Made by a program: the position numbers and the translations under genes. 64,000 nucleotides of DNA from contig JBKCTV010000015.1 of the NCBI GenBank assembly GCA_046318595.1, positions 70,922 through 134,921 of the forward strand, read 5' to 3'. The notes below the pieces were generated by a model that was not told the origin of the DNA, did not search any database, and saw only the letters and a program-made list of their open reading frames with translations. How positions within the stretch are numbered: the stretch's first letter is position 1; each line of letters opens with the position of its first letter. Source of the stretch: DAITMV01 sp046318595. GTDB lineage: Bacteria > Pseudomonadota > Gammaproteobacteria > Burkholderiales > Burkholderiaceae_B. Below are positions 6,738 through 15,906 of the stretch, in pieces.

Positions 6738-9278
6738 TCATGCCACCTTGCTTGTCGCGGGCGGTTTTTTCGCACCGGGCACTTTGACCGGACGCGGTTC
6801 AAATTCGAACCCCACACCGCCATCCGGTTTTTTGACCAGGTAGGCTTTGAACGGTCGACGTGTCTTCGAGGAAATAAAACGCGGCAGCAAGTCGGTCTTG
6901 CCCTCATTGAGCAGTTTCTGCATTTGCCCAGGCTCGATCGGCTGCTGAAGAATCACTTTGCCAGAACGGAAATCGCAAGATTTGGCCGGTGGCAGCGACT
7001 TCTCGCACAGATAAACGACGCCGTGCTCGTAGACGTTGGCGTGACACTTCGGACAGGGGCCGAGCGGTGTCTGCCCTGAAAAATCGACCGGTTCGGCGTC
7101 ATCGCCATCGCTGCCCTGCCCGAAGTCGAACTCCAGCTTATGCTCGGCATTCAGTTTTAAAATGGCAGAAAACGGTCGTCCCATCTTGCTGCGAAAGCCA
7201 TCGAGCAACGGCAGTTCGCGAACACGAAGCAAATCCTCTACCTCGGCGGTTTCGAAGGATCGACCGCCCGGGGTTTTGCTGATGGAAAATTCGCAATTCG
7301 CACACGCAAAGCGGCGATAATTTTCCTTGACACACCCACCGCACTGCGGACAAGGCGTGTGCAAAGTCGCGTAATCGCCAGGGATCGTATCTTCGCTGAA
7401 ATTTTTGGCGCGCTCGACGATGGTCTGGGTAATCGCGGCAATTTCCTGCATAAAGGCCGGCCGCGACAGCACCCCTTTTTCGATCTGCGACAGCTTGTAT
7501 TCCCATTCGCCGGTAAGCTCCGGCATGGTCAACTCCTCGACGCCCAGACCACGCAGCAAGGTCAGCAACTGAAACGCCTTGGCGCTGGGCAGCAACTCAC
7601 GGCCATCACGCACCAGATACTTCTCGGTCAACAGCCCTTCGATGATCGCCGCCCGGGTAGCTGGCGTACCCAGACCTTTGGTGCCCATCGCTTCGCGCAG
7701 CTCTTCGTCGTCGACCAGCTTGCCGGCGCCTTCCATGGCGGACAGCAAGGTCGCCTCCGAGTAGCGCGCTGGCGGCCGCGTATGCTGCGCCAGCACCGTC
7801 ATATCCTGATTGACGACCGTTTCATCGGCCTTCACTGGCACAAGCATGCCTTCCTCACCAACCGCCGCCTCGCGGCCATACACGCTCAGCCACCCAGGCG
7901 ACACCAGAACCTTGCCTTCGGTTTTGAAAGGCTGCGCGTCGACCGTGGTGATACGGGTCGTGATTTGATACTCGGCCGCCGGAAAAAACACCGCCAAAAA
8001 GCGTTTGACGACCAGATCGTAGAGCTTCTGCTCGGGTTCGGACAATGATTTGGGTGTTTGCAGGGTCGGGATGATTGCAAAGTGATCCGATACCTTGGTG
8101 TTATCGAAAATACGTTTATTGGGCTTGACCCAGCCGTTTTTCAAAATGTTTTGCGCATGCGGCCCGTATGCGCGCAGCAGTTCGCTACCCGCGCCTTTGC
8201 CGCCCTCGACCAGGGCCTCCAAAGTCTGTTTGACAGAGCCGATGTAATCTTCCGGCAACGCTTTGGAGTCGGTCCGCGGATAGGTCAGCGCCTTGTGCTT
8301 TTCATACAAAGCCTGCGCCAGGCCGAGGGTATTTTTCGCCGAGAAGCCAAAGCGCCCATTGGCCTCGCGCTGCAAGGTGGTCAGGTCGAACAGCTGCGGG
8401 GCGATTTGCGAGGACGGCCTGGACTCCTCTTCGACAGCGCCCGGCTTGCCGCGACAGGCATCGGCGATCGCTCGGGCTTTGGCTTCATCCCACAGGCGCT
8501 CGGCGCGCGCATCGGGATCGTCGTTCTTTTTGAAGGCCAGATCGACCCATTTACCTTCGTATTCGCCCGCTTCCGCGCCGAAGTTGGCTTTGATTTCCCA
8601 GTAGGGCTTGGCGACGAACTTACGAATTTTTTCTTCACGCTCGACGACGATGGTCAAGGTCGGCGTCTGCACCCGGCCGACGGTCGTTAGATAAAAACCA
8701 CCCTCTTTGCTGTTGAATGCGGTCATGGCGCGAGTGCCATTGATGCCGACCAGCCAGTCGGCTTCTGACCGGCAGCGCGCGGCGTCGGCCAGAGGCAGCA
8801 TGTCGGCGTCGTCGCGCAGCCTGGCGAACGCCTCGCGGATCGAGGCTGGCGTCATGGATTGCAACCACAGCCGTTTGACCGGTTTGTCACTTTTGGCGTG
8901 CTGCGCGATCAAGCGAAAAATCAGTTCGCCCTCGCGGCCAGCATCGCAGGCATTGATCAGGCTCACCACATCCTTGCGCTTGATCAGCTTGGTCAGCAGC
9001 TTGAGACGTGACTCGGTCTTGGCGATCGGGTTTAAGGCGAAATGCGGGGGTAACACCGGTAAATGGTTGAAGCTCCACTTGCCGCGCTTGACCTCGAACT
9101 CCTCGGGCGCTTTGATTTCAAGCAAGTGACCAATGGCAGATGACAGCACAAAAGCATCACTTTCGAAGTAATCGTCGTGCTTCGTAAAGCCACCCAAAGC
9201 GCGGGCGATGTCGGCCGCAACCGATGGTTTTTCGGCGATGATCAACGATTTTTGTGCGGCGGGGACGGCGGAGCTCAC
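6738..9278 (-). CDS. topB: DNA topoisomerase III
   Basis: 846 residues. A type IA topoisomerase that relaxes and decatenates DNA through a 5'-phosphotyrosyl link. The Toprim domain starts the protein (IIAEKPSVA, and NACDAGREGELIFRL with the metal-binding Asp pair). The active-site Tyr is Y333 in LTYPRTDSK. The C-terminus carries CPQCGG...CANC and CPKCHA...C clusters, zinc-binding in the longer TopB forms of beta- and gammaproteobacteria. Length is normal for that form. It follows dprA in the same direction with an 83-bp gap; the small smg gene that usually separates them in Burkholderiales is missing. Confidence 0.95.
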   Translation of the reverse strand: MSSAVPAAQKSLIIAEKPSVAADIARALGGFTKHDDYFESDAFVLSSAIGHLLEIKAPEEFEVKRGKWSFNHLPVLPPHFALNPIAKTESRLKLLTKLIKRKDVVSLINACDAGREGELIFRLIAQHAKSDKPVKRLWLQSMTPASIREAFARLRDDADMLPLADAARCRSEADWLVGINGTRAMTAFNSKEGGFYLTTVGRVQTPTLTIVVEREEKIRKFVAKPYWEIKANFGAEAGEYEGKWVDLAFKKNDDPDARAERLWDEAKARAIADACRGKPGAVEEESRPSSQIAPQLFDLTTLQREANGRFGFSAKNTLGLAQALYEKHKALTYPRTDSKALPEDYIGSVKQTLEALVEGGKGAGSELLRAYGPHAQNILKNGWVKPNKRIFDNTKVSDHFAIIPTLQTPKSLSEPEQKLYDLVVKRFLAVFFPAAEYQITTRITTVDAQPFKTEGKVLVSPGWLSVYGREAAVGEEGMLVPVKADETVVNQDMTVLAQHTRPPARYSEATLLSAMEGAGKLVDDEELREAMGTKGLGTPATRAAIIEGLLTEKYLVRDGRELLPSAKAFQLLTLLRGLGVEELTMPELTGEWEYKLSQIEKGVLSRPAFMQEIAAITQTIVERAKNFSEDTIPGDYATLHTPCPQCGGCVKENYRRFACANCEFSISKTPGGRSFETAEVEDLLRVRELPLLDGFRSKMGRPFSAILKLNAEHKLEFDFGQGSDGDDAEPVDFSGQTPLGPCPKCHANVYEHGVVYLCEKSLPPAKSCDFRSGKVILQQPIEPGQMQKLLNEGKTDLLPRFISSKTRRPFKAYLVKKPDGGVGFEFEPRPVKVPGAKKPPATSKVA

Positions 9279-9361
9279 AGCGACGGCTTTCTTAATACAA
9301 GTCGGCGAAGTTTAAGCGGGCCGGAAAGGGCAAAGCAAGCGGTATCGTATAAAAAATTTCC

Positions 9362-10540
9362 TCATCGCACCCGGACCCACCGCTGACCGGCCTCGGCAGC
9401 TGCCCAGCCAGCGAGCTCTAATCCGGTTAATGCACCGAGCACATCGCTGATCGGCAGCGCACAGCGCGCCTGTATTTCATCGATCGATAACGGGTCGAAA
9501 GCCATGCTGTGCAAAATGGTTTGCTGGTCGCCGGGCAGACCATGCAGACTGAGGTCAGATGTTTCTGTTCCCGGCAAGGTGGGCTGAGTGGCCAAAACAA
9601 TTTCTCCCGGCCCCGCGATTCGTTCGCTTTCCACACTTGGCAGCACGTCCTCTTCGATTTGCACAGCGTTTTCAACGAGAATCGCACCGTTGCGGATCAT
9701 TTGATGGCAGCCGCGCGCATGGGTCGACTGGATCGACCCCGGGATAGCCATGACGATCCGGCCGAGCTGGCCGGCCTGTTGGGCCGTGATCAGCGAGCCG
9801 GACTTAGGGGCGGCCTCGACCACCACCAGTCCGTGGCACAAACCGGCGATCAACCGGTTACGGCGAGGAAAGAATTCACGGCGGGGGCTCGTGCCCGGCG
9901 GATATTCGGACAACAACAACCCCTGCTGAGCCAGGATCCGGGTGGCCAGTGGATCGTGCGCCCGGGGATAAATTACATCGATGCCAGCGCCCATGACGGC
10001 AATCGTCGCCCCCTTGGCATCCAGCGCGCCGACATGGGAAGCGCCGTCGATACCGGCTGCCAGGCCGCTGACGATGCACCATCCGCGACGCGCGAGCCAT
10101 TCCGAAAAATCGTGCGCGTTGCGCAGCCCGGCTTGGCTGGCATTCCGACTACCGACCGAGGCGATAGATTTATAACCGAACAGCGCCGGATTGCCACGTG
10201 CGAACAAAACCAGCGGCGGATCCGCCAAATGCCGCAAACGCGTCGGATAAGCCGGGTGTCCCCAGTCGAGGAAAATAGCATCTGGCGTTTTCAACCACTG
10301 CAGCGTGGCCTGCGTCCAGTCGTCGAGATACGGATGCGCCAGCTCGAACCAAGCATCGGTCTGCGCTTGCAGAATCGGGCGCATCGTTTCGGGCGTTTGC
10401 ACAGCGACGATGTCGGGTCGGTCGAAAGTTTTTGCCAGTAAATAGCGCTGCACCGGCTTCAGCGCTGGGTGATAAGCCAAATTTAGCGCCTGCCGTATGC
10501 GCCGTTCATCGTCGGAATGGATCATTACATCAAAAAACAA
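9362..10540 (-). CDS. dprA: DNA processing protein DprA (DNA uptake/RecA loader)
   Basis: 392 residues. DprA binds incoming single-stranded DNA and loads RecA during transformation. The Rossmann-like core spans roughly residues 85-300: ASVGSRNAS (127-135), SGLAAGIDGASH (158-169), YPRAHDPL (191-198) and EFFPRRNRLIAGL (222-234). A SAM-like N-terminal helical domain precedes it, and a DML1-like winged helix occupies about 325-392. The ORF starts at 10540; a second ATG five codons in (MIHSDDERR) is an equally plausible start. It is 5 bp downstream of the LysM-less gene, so the two are co-transcribed. The pilin genes at the left end make competence conceivable, but no other competence gene is present. 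Confidence 0.93.
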   Translation of the reverse strand: MFFDVMIHSDDERRIRQALNLAYHPALKPVQRYLLAKTFDRPDIVAVQTPETMRPILQAQTDAWFELAHPYLDDWTQATLQWLKTPDAIFLDWGHPAYPTRLRHLADPPLVLFARGNPALFGYKSIASVGSRNASQAGLRNAHDFSEWLARRGWCIVSGLAAGIDGASHVGALDAKGATIAVMGAGIDVIYPRAHDPLATRILAQQGLLLSEYPPGTSPRREFFPRRNRLIAGLCHGLVVVEAAPKSGSLITAQQAGQLGRIVMAIPGSIQSTHARGCHQMIRNGAILVENAVQIEEDVLPSVESERIAGPGEIVLATQPTLPGTETSDLSLHGLPGDQQTILHSMAFDPLSIDEIQARCALPISDVLGALTGLELAGWAAAEAGQRWVRVR

Positions 10541-10545
10541 AGCGT

Positions 10546-11421
10546 TTAAGGGGCGGCGCCGACCACCGGTTGGCCGACACGGATTTCGGTGGAGGCTTTT
10601 TGCAGGAAAACCAGCGCCGTACGCCCCTGCCCGGACAGTACGATGCCCCGCGCGACGACCTGATCGGGCAGTTTTACGGGCGGCTTGCCATACTCCGACA
10701 GGCTCATGAGCTCGCCTGGTTGCAATATATTCAACAATTCGCCGCGCTGTAGCGATGACCCCAGGGGCAACGCCACAGCCACGATGGAGCCGTTGACCGC
10801 CACCGGGTGCAGGCCGAGAATCGCGGCAATCTGACCGGCCGTCCCGACTGGCGCCGGCTTGGGCTGAATACCGATGTGGTTTTCCACCGCAGCGCTCACC
10901 ACGCCCGCGCCCACCAGCACATCGGAATAGCTTTTGAGCAATCGCAGCGTGACGACATCGCCAAGCTCCACGACTTCCGCCACACCGGCGATTTCAGCGC
11001 TGTATCCCAGCACCTCACCGTCGTTCAGCCGTATAGGCTGACGATGCTTAATGACCGATACCCGATGCCCGACAGCCACCCCATCAACCAACGCCAAAAA
11101 TACATCGCCTTCGCCGATCAGGACGCGATCGCCGAGCGATTTGAGCACCAACCCGGCTTTTTCCCCCTGCGTTTTGCTCAACAGCAGAGTCTGATCGGTG
11201 AAAGCCTCGAGCGTCCGCCAGTCCGTACCTGTCGGGGCGGCAGCGACGAGCGGATCGGCACGAATCTCCGGCGACCGCTTTTCGATGGGCAGCGGCGCGG
11301 CAGCGCTGGGCTTGACGATATTTTTCTGCGCCAGCACCGGGGGGCACGCCAAGAGTAAAATCAGTGGTAATACCCTTACCCTGATTGACTTGGCGGTATA
11401 TCCTATCGTTATCGAATGCAT
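10546..11421 (-). CDS. Secreted protein homologous to the C-terminal part of the dprA-linked LysM protein, lacking LysM
   Basis: 291 residues with a signal peptide (hydrophobic 17-29, predicted cut near VLAQ, residues 29-32). In related bacteria the gene before dprA encodes a LysM-domain exported protein whose C-terminal two thirds follow a pattern matched here: DRVLIGEGDVFLAL, then GEVLGYSAEIAGVAEV, GDVVTLRLL and LLNILQPG. The peptidoglycan-binding LysM repeat expected between signal peptide and this region is not recognisable; only a Pro/Ala-rich linker is there. A GAGG ribosome site precedes the ATG, supporting this start. The start codons of this gene and divergent def are separated by only 11 nt. 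Role in the periplasm unknown. Confidence 0.65.
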   Translation of the reverse strand: MHSITIGYTAKSIRVRVLPLILLLACPPVLAQKNIVKPSAAAPLPIEKRSPEIRADPLVAAAPTGTDWRTLEAFTDQTLLLSKTQGEKAGLVLKSLGDRVLIGEGDVFLALVDGVAVGHRVSVIKHRQPIRLNDGEVLGYSAEIAGVAEVVELGDVVTLRLLKSYSDVLVGAGVVSAAVENHIGIQPKPAPVGTAGQIAAILGLHPVAVNGSIVAVALPLGSSLQRGELLNILQPGELMSLSEYGKPPVKLPDQVVARGIVLSGQGRTALVFLQKASTEIRVGQPVVGAAP

Positions 11422-11432
11422 GGAAACCTCAT

Positions 11433-11945
11433 ATGGCGTTGTTGCAGATTTTGCGGTATCCCGACCCGAGATTGAAAATCGTGGCCCAAAGGATCACCCG
11501 GTTTGATGACAGATTGGACAAACTGGCCCAGGATATGGTTGAGACAATGTACGCAGCCCCAGGGGTCGGCCTGGCCGCGACCCAGGTCGATATTCACGAG
11601 CGTTTGATCGTGGTGGACGTGTCCGAGGATCGCAGCGGCCTGCTGATTCTGGTCAACCCCGAAATCGTTGACCACAGCCAGGAATGCAAACCCTACGAAG
11701 AGGGTTGTTTGTCGGTCCCCGGCGTCTACGATACCGTCGAGCGACCGGCACGCGTGCGCATACGCGCGCAAACCCTGCGCGGCGAGGCGTTTGAAAAAGA
11801 GGCAGATGAACTGCTGGCGGTCTGTGTGCAACATGAAATCGATCATCTCAACGGCAAAGTGTTCGTGGAGTATTTGTCGCAATTGAAACAAACCCGAATT
11901 CGCAGCAAACTTAAAAAACAGGACAAGAATTTGCTGCCGGATTGA
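11433..11945 (+). CDS. def: Peptide deformylase
   Basis: 170 residues. Removes the formyl group from the N-terminal Met of new proteins. All three metal/active-site motifs are intact: GVGLAATQ (44-51), EGCLSVPG (90-97, ligand C92) and QHEIDHLNG (133-141, ligands H134 and H138, catalytic E135). The open frame extends 16 codons further up, but the family start MALLQILRYPDPRL begins at 11433, preceded by GGAAA. It heads an operon-like run with fmt, htpX, rsmB, a DUF4390 gene, ntrY and ntrX. It is functionally paired with fmt, which adds the formyl group. Confidence 0.96.
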   Translation: MALLQILRYPDPRLKIVAQRITRFDDRLDKLAQDMVETMYAAPGVGLAATQVDIHERLIVVDVSEDRSGLLILVNPEIVDHSQECKPYEEGCLSVPGVYDTVERPARVRIRAQTLRGEAFEKEADELLAVCVQHEIDHLNGKVFVEYLSQLKQTRIRSKLKKQDKNLLPD

Positions 11946-12040
11946 TCCGCCATTTAACTATTCTCCTCACATTGCCACGGGCGGCCACGCGATACATCCC
12001 CCGTCGCGGTCGAAAGGCTAACCGCACAAGGAAATCGAAC

Positions 12041-13084
12041 ATGAAAGTGGCGTTCGCCGGAACCCCAGCTTTCGCCGAAGCCGCGCTTGCGGCTTTATTG
12101 GCCGCCGGCTGGTCGGTGCCGCTGGTTTTGACTCAGCCCGACCGCCCGGCCGGGCGAGGCTTGAAGACCCGCTCCGCGCCGGTCAAACAAACAGCCCTGA
12201 AACATGGCCTGACCGTGCTGCAACCGTCCTCACTAAAGGCTGGTGCGGACGCAGATGCGACTCTGCAGAGGCTACGAAGCTGTGCGGCGGGCCAGCCGCC
12301 CGACGTGCTGATCGTTGCCGCGTACGGACTGATTTTACCGGCCGCGGTGCTGACGATTCCACGTCTGGGCTGCCTGAACATCCATGCGAGCCTGTTGCCG
12401 CGCTGGCGCGGCGCGGCGCCCGTTCAGCGCGCCATCGAGGATGGCGACGCACAGACCGGCATCACCATCATGCGAATGGACGAGGGGCTGGATACCGGCG
12501 ATATCTGTTTGATGAAAACCACGCCAATCAACGCCGATGACACCGCCGGCAGCCTGTTGACGAGGCTGTCCAGCATAGGCGCTGCCGCGATTCTGGAAGC
12601 ACTCGAAGCATTGCAAGCGGGTACTTTGCCGCGCCTGCCACAACCATCAACAGGCGCAACGTATGCCTCAAAAATTTTTAAGGAAGAAGCCTGGCTCGAC
12701 TGGAACATGGATGCCGCACGACTTGAACGCTTGCTGCGCGCCTTCGATCCAACGCCGGGCGGTATGGCACAATTGCCGGTCGAGCGTCATGTTTTGTCGC
12801 AGAGCGCTACGCCCGATGTATGCGGTGGCGCGCTCGAGTTGCTGAAAATCTGGGCGGCGCGGGTGCATGACGACAGCGCCTTGCCGACCAATACGACCCC
12901 TCCAGGTACGATCCTGCGCTTCGATCTCGCCGGTCTGCTGATACAGTGCCGGCGCGGCAGGCTTTTGCTGACCGAAGCGCAACGGCCAGGTGCGCGGCGC
13001 CAAGCCGTCTGGCAGGCACTGTGCGGACGGACGTTCAAACCGGGAGACCGGCTATATGGTCGGGAGGGGGCCAAAGTCGAGTGA
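12041..13084 (+). CDS. fmt: Methionyl-tRNA formyltransferase
   Basis: 347 residues. Transfers a formyl group from 10-formyl-tetrahydrofolate to initiator Met-tRNA. The start is the ATG at 12041 with AAGGAA nine nt upstream; the frame is open further up but the family begins MKVAFAGTPAFAE. The catalytic segment NIHASLLPRWRGAAPVQRA (113-131) holds the Asn and His of the active site, and MDEGLDTGD (146-154) the Asp. The C-terminal tRNA-binding OB domain follows from about residue 215. Length is slightly above the E. coli enzyme (315) because of small insertions in the C-terminal domain. 95 bp separate it from def. Confidence 0.96.
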   Translation: MKVAFAGTPAFAEAALAALLAAGWSVPLVLTQPDRPAGRGLKTRSAPVKQTALKHGLTVLQPSSLKAGADADATLQRLRSCAAGQPPDVLIVAAYGLILPAAVLTIPRLGCLNIHASLLPRWRGAAPVQRAIEDGDAQTGITIMRMDEGLDTGDICLMKTTPINADDTAGSLLTRLSSIGAAAILEALEALQAGTLPRLPQPSTGATYASKIFKEEAWLDWNMDAARLERLLRAFDPTPGGMAQLPVERHVLSQSATPDVCGGALELLKIWAARVHDDSALPTNTTPPGTILRFDLAGLLIQCRRGRLLLTEAQRPGARRQAVWQALCGRTFKPGDRLYGREGAKVE

Positions 13085-13150
13085 ATCTTTTACGGTTTGT
13101 CGTCTCTAAACGCTGCATCGCATTTCATTTGTTTATAAAACGGAGCCAAT

Positions 13151-14005
13151 ATGTTCAACTGGATGAAAACTTTCCTGCTGATGGCAGCGATCACCGCCCT
13201 GCTGGGCATCATCGGAGCGTTCATCGGGGGTCAGTCCGGTATGCTTATCGCGTTAGGTGTCGCCGCCGCGATGAACATCGGGGCGTACTGGTTTTCGGAC
13301 ACGCTGGTCCTGAAAATGTATAACGCACAGGAAGTCGACGCGACCAGTGCGCCGCAGTTCTACAGCATGATTGCCGAGCTTGCGCAACGGGCGCAGCTGC
13401 CGATGCCACGGGTTTATTTGATCCAAGAAGAGGCACCGAACGCTTTCGCCACAGGGCGAAATCCGGAACATGCGGCCGTGGCGGCCACCACTGGTATTTT
13501 ACAGGTACTGTCCGCCCGCGAGCTGCGCGGCGTCATGGCGCACGAACTGGCGCACGTCAGGCATCGCGACATTCTGACCTCGACTATTTCGGCGACGATG
13601 GCAGGTGCCATTTCCATGCTGGCTAACTTCGCGGTGTTTTTCGGTGGTCGCGACGAGGCCGGCAGACCAGTTAACCCGATCGCCGGCATACTGGTGGCGA
13701 TTCTCGCCCCGCTGGCAGCATCCGTCATTCAAATGGCGATTTCTCGCGCCCGCGAATACGAAGCCGATCGCGGTGGCGCGGAAATTTCCGGCGACCCGGC
13801 CGCCCTGGCCCAAGCACTGGAAAAAATTCATCACTACGCGCAGCGGGGAGCGCCCATGCAGACCGCCGAAGCGCATCCAGAAACCGCCCAGATGATGATC
13901 ATGAACCCTTTGAGCGGCTCGGGCCTGGCCAATCTCTTCAGCACACATCCGCCTACCGAAGAGCGTGTTCGCCGTTTATACGCCATGGCACAAGGTGATC
14001 GATGA
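13151..14005 (+). CDS. htpX: Membrane zinc metalloprotease HtpX (M48B)
   Basis: 284 residues. HtpX degrades misfolded membrane proteins at the inner membrane alongside FtsH. Two N-terminal transmembrane segments (about 7-27 and 30-50) are followed by the zinc site HELAH (131-135) and the third ligand region SRAREYEADRGG (E204). Further hydrophobic stretches lie at about 145-165 and 175-197. The start has AACGGAG upstream (GGAG, 7 nt). Its TGA overlaps an out-of-frame ATG, and the next gene rsmB starts 13 bp later. No heat-shock (sigma-32) promoter was identified by eye. Confidence 0.95.
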   Translation: MFNWMKTFLLMAAITALLGIIGAFIGGQSGMLIALGVAAAMNIGAYWFSDTLVLKMYNAQEVDATSAPQFYSMIAELAQRAQLPMPRVYLIQEEAPNAFATGRNPEHAAVAATTGILQVLSARELRGVMAHELAHVRHRDILTSTISATMAGAISMLANFAVFFGGRDEAGRPVNPIAGILVAILAPLAASVIQMAISRAREYEADRGGAEISGDPAALAQALEKIHHYAQRGAPMQTAEAHPETAQMMIMNPLSGSGLANLFSTHPPTEERVRRLYAMAQGDR

Positions 14006-14018
14006 GCGCCGGCCGTTG

Positions 14019-15326
14019 ATGGCGCAACTACCGGGCGGCAGCCTGGCCGAGGCTTTGCTGCGCGCCGCAGAGTTGTTGGGTGCCGTCATACGCGACGGAC
14101 GGTCGGCATCGCGCCTGTTCGATGGTATGCCGGCCAATGAAGCGCGAGGGCAGACACAGGATCTGGTGTATTTCGGCCTGCGGCACTGGCGGCGCGGTCA
14201 GTTTCTGGTGCGGCGCCTCACCGACGGCAAAACACTAACGCCGGCCTTGCTCGACGATTTTCTGAGTTTGAGTCTGGCGCTGCTGTCAGCCCCCCCACCA
14301 CTCAAATATGAACCGCATGTGTTGACGCATCAGGCAGTCGAAGCAGCCCAAGCGCACCCCGCCCTAGCCCGCGGCAAAGGCCTGGTAAACGCCTGTTTGC
14401 GGCGCTTCCTACGAGAACGCGACATGTTGCTGGCTGCCGTGCAGGCGGAGCCCGCCACACGCTGGAATTATCCCGAATGGTGGATCGATAAGCTACGCAG
14501 CCAACACCCGACCGCCTGGGAAAGGCTGCTTGAGCAGGGCAACGCCAAGCCGCCATTGATCCTGCGCGTCAACCGTCGATCGCAGCCCCGCGACGACTGG
14601 TTGCAAAGCCGACGCGCAGCAGGGCTGACCGATCTCGAGCCAATCGGCGAAGACGGCATAAGGCTGGCACAAGCGCTGCCGGTGGACGCCATCCCCGGTT
14701 TTGCGCAAGGTGAAGTTTCCGTGCAGGACAGCGGCGCGCAACAGGCAGCGCATTTACTGGATCTGCGGCCGGGCATGCGCGTATTGGACGCCTGCGCCGC
14801 GCCCGGCGGTAAAACCGGTCACATTCTCGAACTGGCCGATGTCGACCTGCTCGCACTGGATCACGACGCCAGACGCCTGCAGCGGGTCGAGGACAATCTG
14901 CGGCGCCTGCATCTTCTCGACGGCCGAGTTCGCCTGCAGATGGCCGATGCCTGTTCGCCCATGACCTGGTGGGATGGCGTCGGTTTCGATGCGGTGCTGG
15001 CCGATGTCCCATGCTCGGGCTCGGGCGTGATCCGGCGACACCCCGACATCCGCTGGCTGCGTTCGCCGCGCGATGTTGCGAACTTGTGTCAGACCCAACA
15101 GCAAATGCTGGCTGCGCTCTGGCCGGCGGTCAAGCCGGGTGGTACATTGCTGCTGGTCACCTGTTCCGTTTTTCTCGAAGAGGGCGAACATCTGGCGGCG
15201 TCCTTCTTGCGGGCACATTCCGACGCGTTGCCACGACCGGCTCCCGGTTATCTGCTGCCGCGTTCCTCAAAAACCGATATCGAACCCGACGGCTTTTTTT
15301 ATGCGCGCTTTACGAAACGGGTTTAA
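14019..15326 (+). CDS. rsmB: 16S rRNA m5C967 methyltransferase RsmB
   Basis: 435 residues. Methylates C967 of 16S rRNA using SAM. The N-terminal NusB-like RNA-binding domain is followed by the Rossmann methyltransferase core: DACAAPGGKTG (257-267), ADVPCSGSG (328-336, Cys 332) and LLVTCS (Cys 382). The paired cysteines are the expected release and catalytic residues. The frame is open back to 13965 inside htpX, but the ATG at 14019 gives a normal N-terminus. It runs 26 bp into the next gene, so translation is probably coupled. Confidence 0.94.
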   Translation: MAQLPGGSLAEALLRAAELLGAVIRDGRSASRLFDGMPANEARGQTQDLVYFGLRHWRRGQFLVRRLTDGKTLTPALLDDFLSLSLALLSAPPPLKYEPHVLTHQAVEAAQAHPALARGKGLVNACLRRFLRERDMLLAAVQAEPATRWNYPEWWIDKLRSQHPTAWERLLEQGNAKPPLILRVNRRSQPRDDWLQSRRAAGLTDLEPIGEDGIRLAQALPVDAIPGFAQGEVSVQDSGAQQAAHLLDLRPGMRVLDACAAPGGKTGHILELADVDLLALDHDARRLQRVEDNLRRLHLLDGRVRLQMADACSPMTWWDGVGFDAVLADVPCSGSGVIRRHPDIRWLRSPRDVANLCQTQQQMLAALWPAVKPGGTLLLVTCSVFLEEGEHLAASFLRAHSDALPRPAPGYLLPRSSKTDIEPDGFFYARFTKRV

Positions 15327-15906
15327 ACGAGCGGGCCACCTCCTGTTGGCGCTCACCTTGTCCTTGACGTTGGCACTGCCAATACAGGCGGCGCGAGACG
15401 TGATCGAAGCCAACGATGTCAGACTCGAACCTGCCGAATCTCCCGAAGCCGGCTGGATGCTTTCGGCCACTTTTCTGGTCGAGCTCAACGCACGGCTGGA
15501 GGATGTCGTCAACCGCGGAGTACCACTGTATTTCGTCGTGGAGTTCGAATTGAACCGACCGCGCTGGTACTGGCTCGACGAGCAGGCCGTCAGCGCGACC
15601 CGGTCTTATCGTTTGTCCTACCACGCCCTAACACGGCAGTACCGGGTGTCGTTCGGCGCCCTGCAATTGGGGTTCGCCACGCTACGCGAGGCCTTGGACA
15701 TGTTGTCACACATCCGGGACTGGAAAGTCGTCGAGCGGGGGGTTCTCAAAACCGGCGCCACCTATGCCGGTGCTTTACGAATGCGACTGGACATCGCGCA
15801 GATGCCCAAACCCTTTCAAATCAACGCTATCACCAACCGCGACTGGACTCTCGCGTCCGAATGGTATCGGTTCGGGTTTACACCGGTTTCCGAAGTAACG
15901 CGATGA
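15301..15906 (+). CDS. DUF4390 exported protein (conserved rsmB-ntrY linker gene)
   Basis: 201 residues with an N-terminal signal peptide (hydrophobic LLLALTLSLTLALP, cut after IQA). The rest is predicted periplasmic, mostly beta-strand, including NRPRWYWLDEQ, YRLSYHALTRQYRV and REALDMLSHIRDW. These are typical of the DUF4390 family, which sits between rsmB and ntrY in many betaproteobacteria. Biochemical function is unknown. Its start overlaps the end of rsmB by 26 bp and its TGA overlaps the ATG of ntrY (ATGA), so the three genes form a tight translational unit. A link to the NtrY sensor is suggested only by this conserved arrangement. Confidence 0.85.
   Translation: MRALRNGFKRAGHLLLALTLSLTLALPIQAARDVIEANDVRLEPAESPEAGWMLSATFLVELNARLEDVVNRGVPLYFVVEFELNRPRWYWLDEQAVSATRSYRLSYHALTRQYRVSFGALQLGFATLREALDMLSHIRDWKVVERGVLKTGATYAGALRMRLDIAQMPKPFQINAITNRDWTLASEWYRFGFTPVSEVTR

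Noticed and set aside
6646..6843. A 65-codon plus-strand frame with GGAAGGA before its ATG
   Set aside because: More than half lies antisense to the conserved end of topB, and the product is low in complexity. The Shine-Dalgarno alone is not enough.
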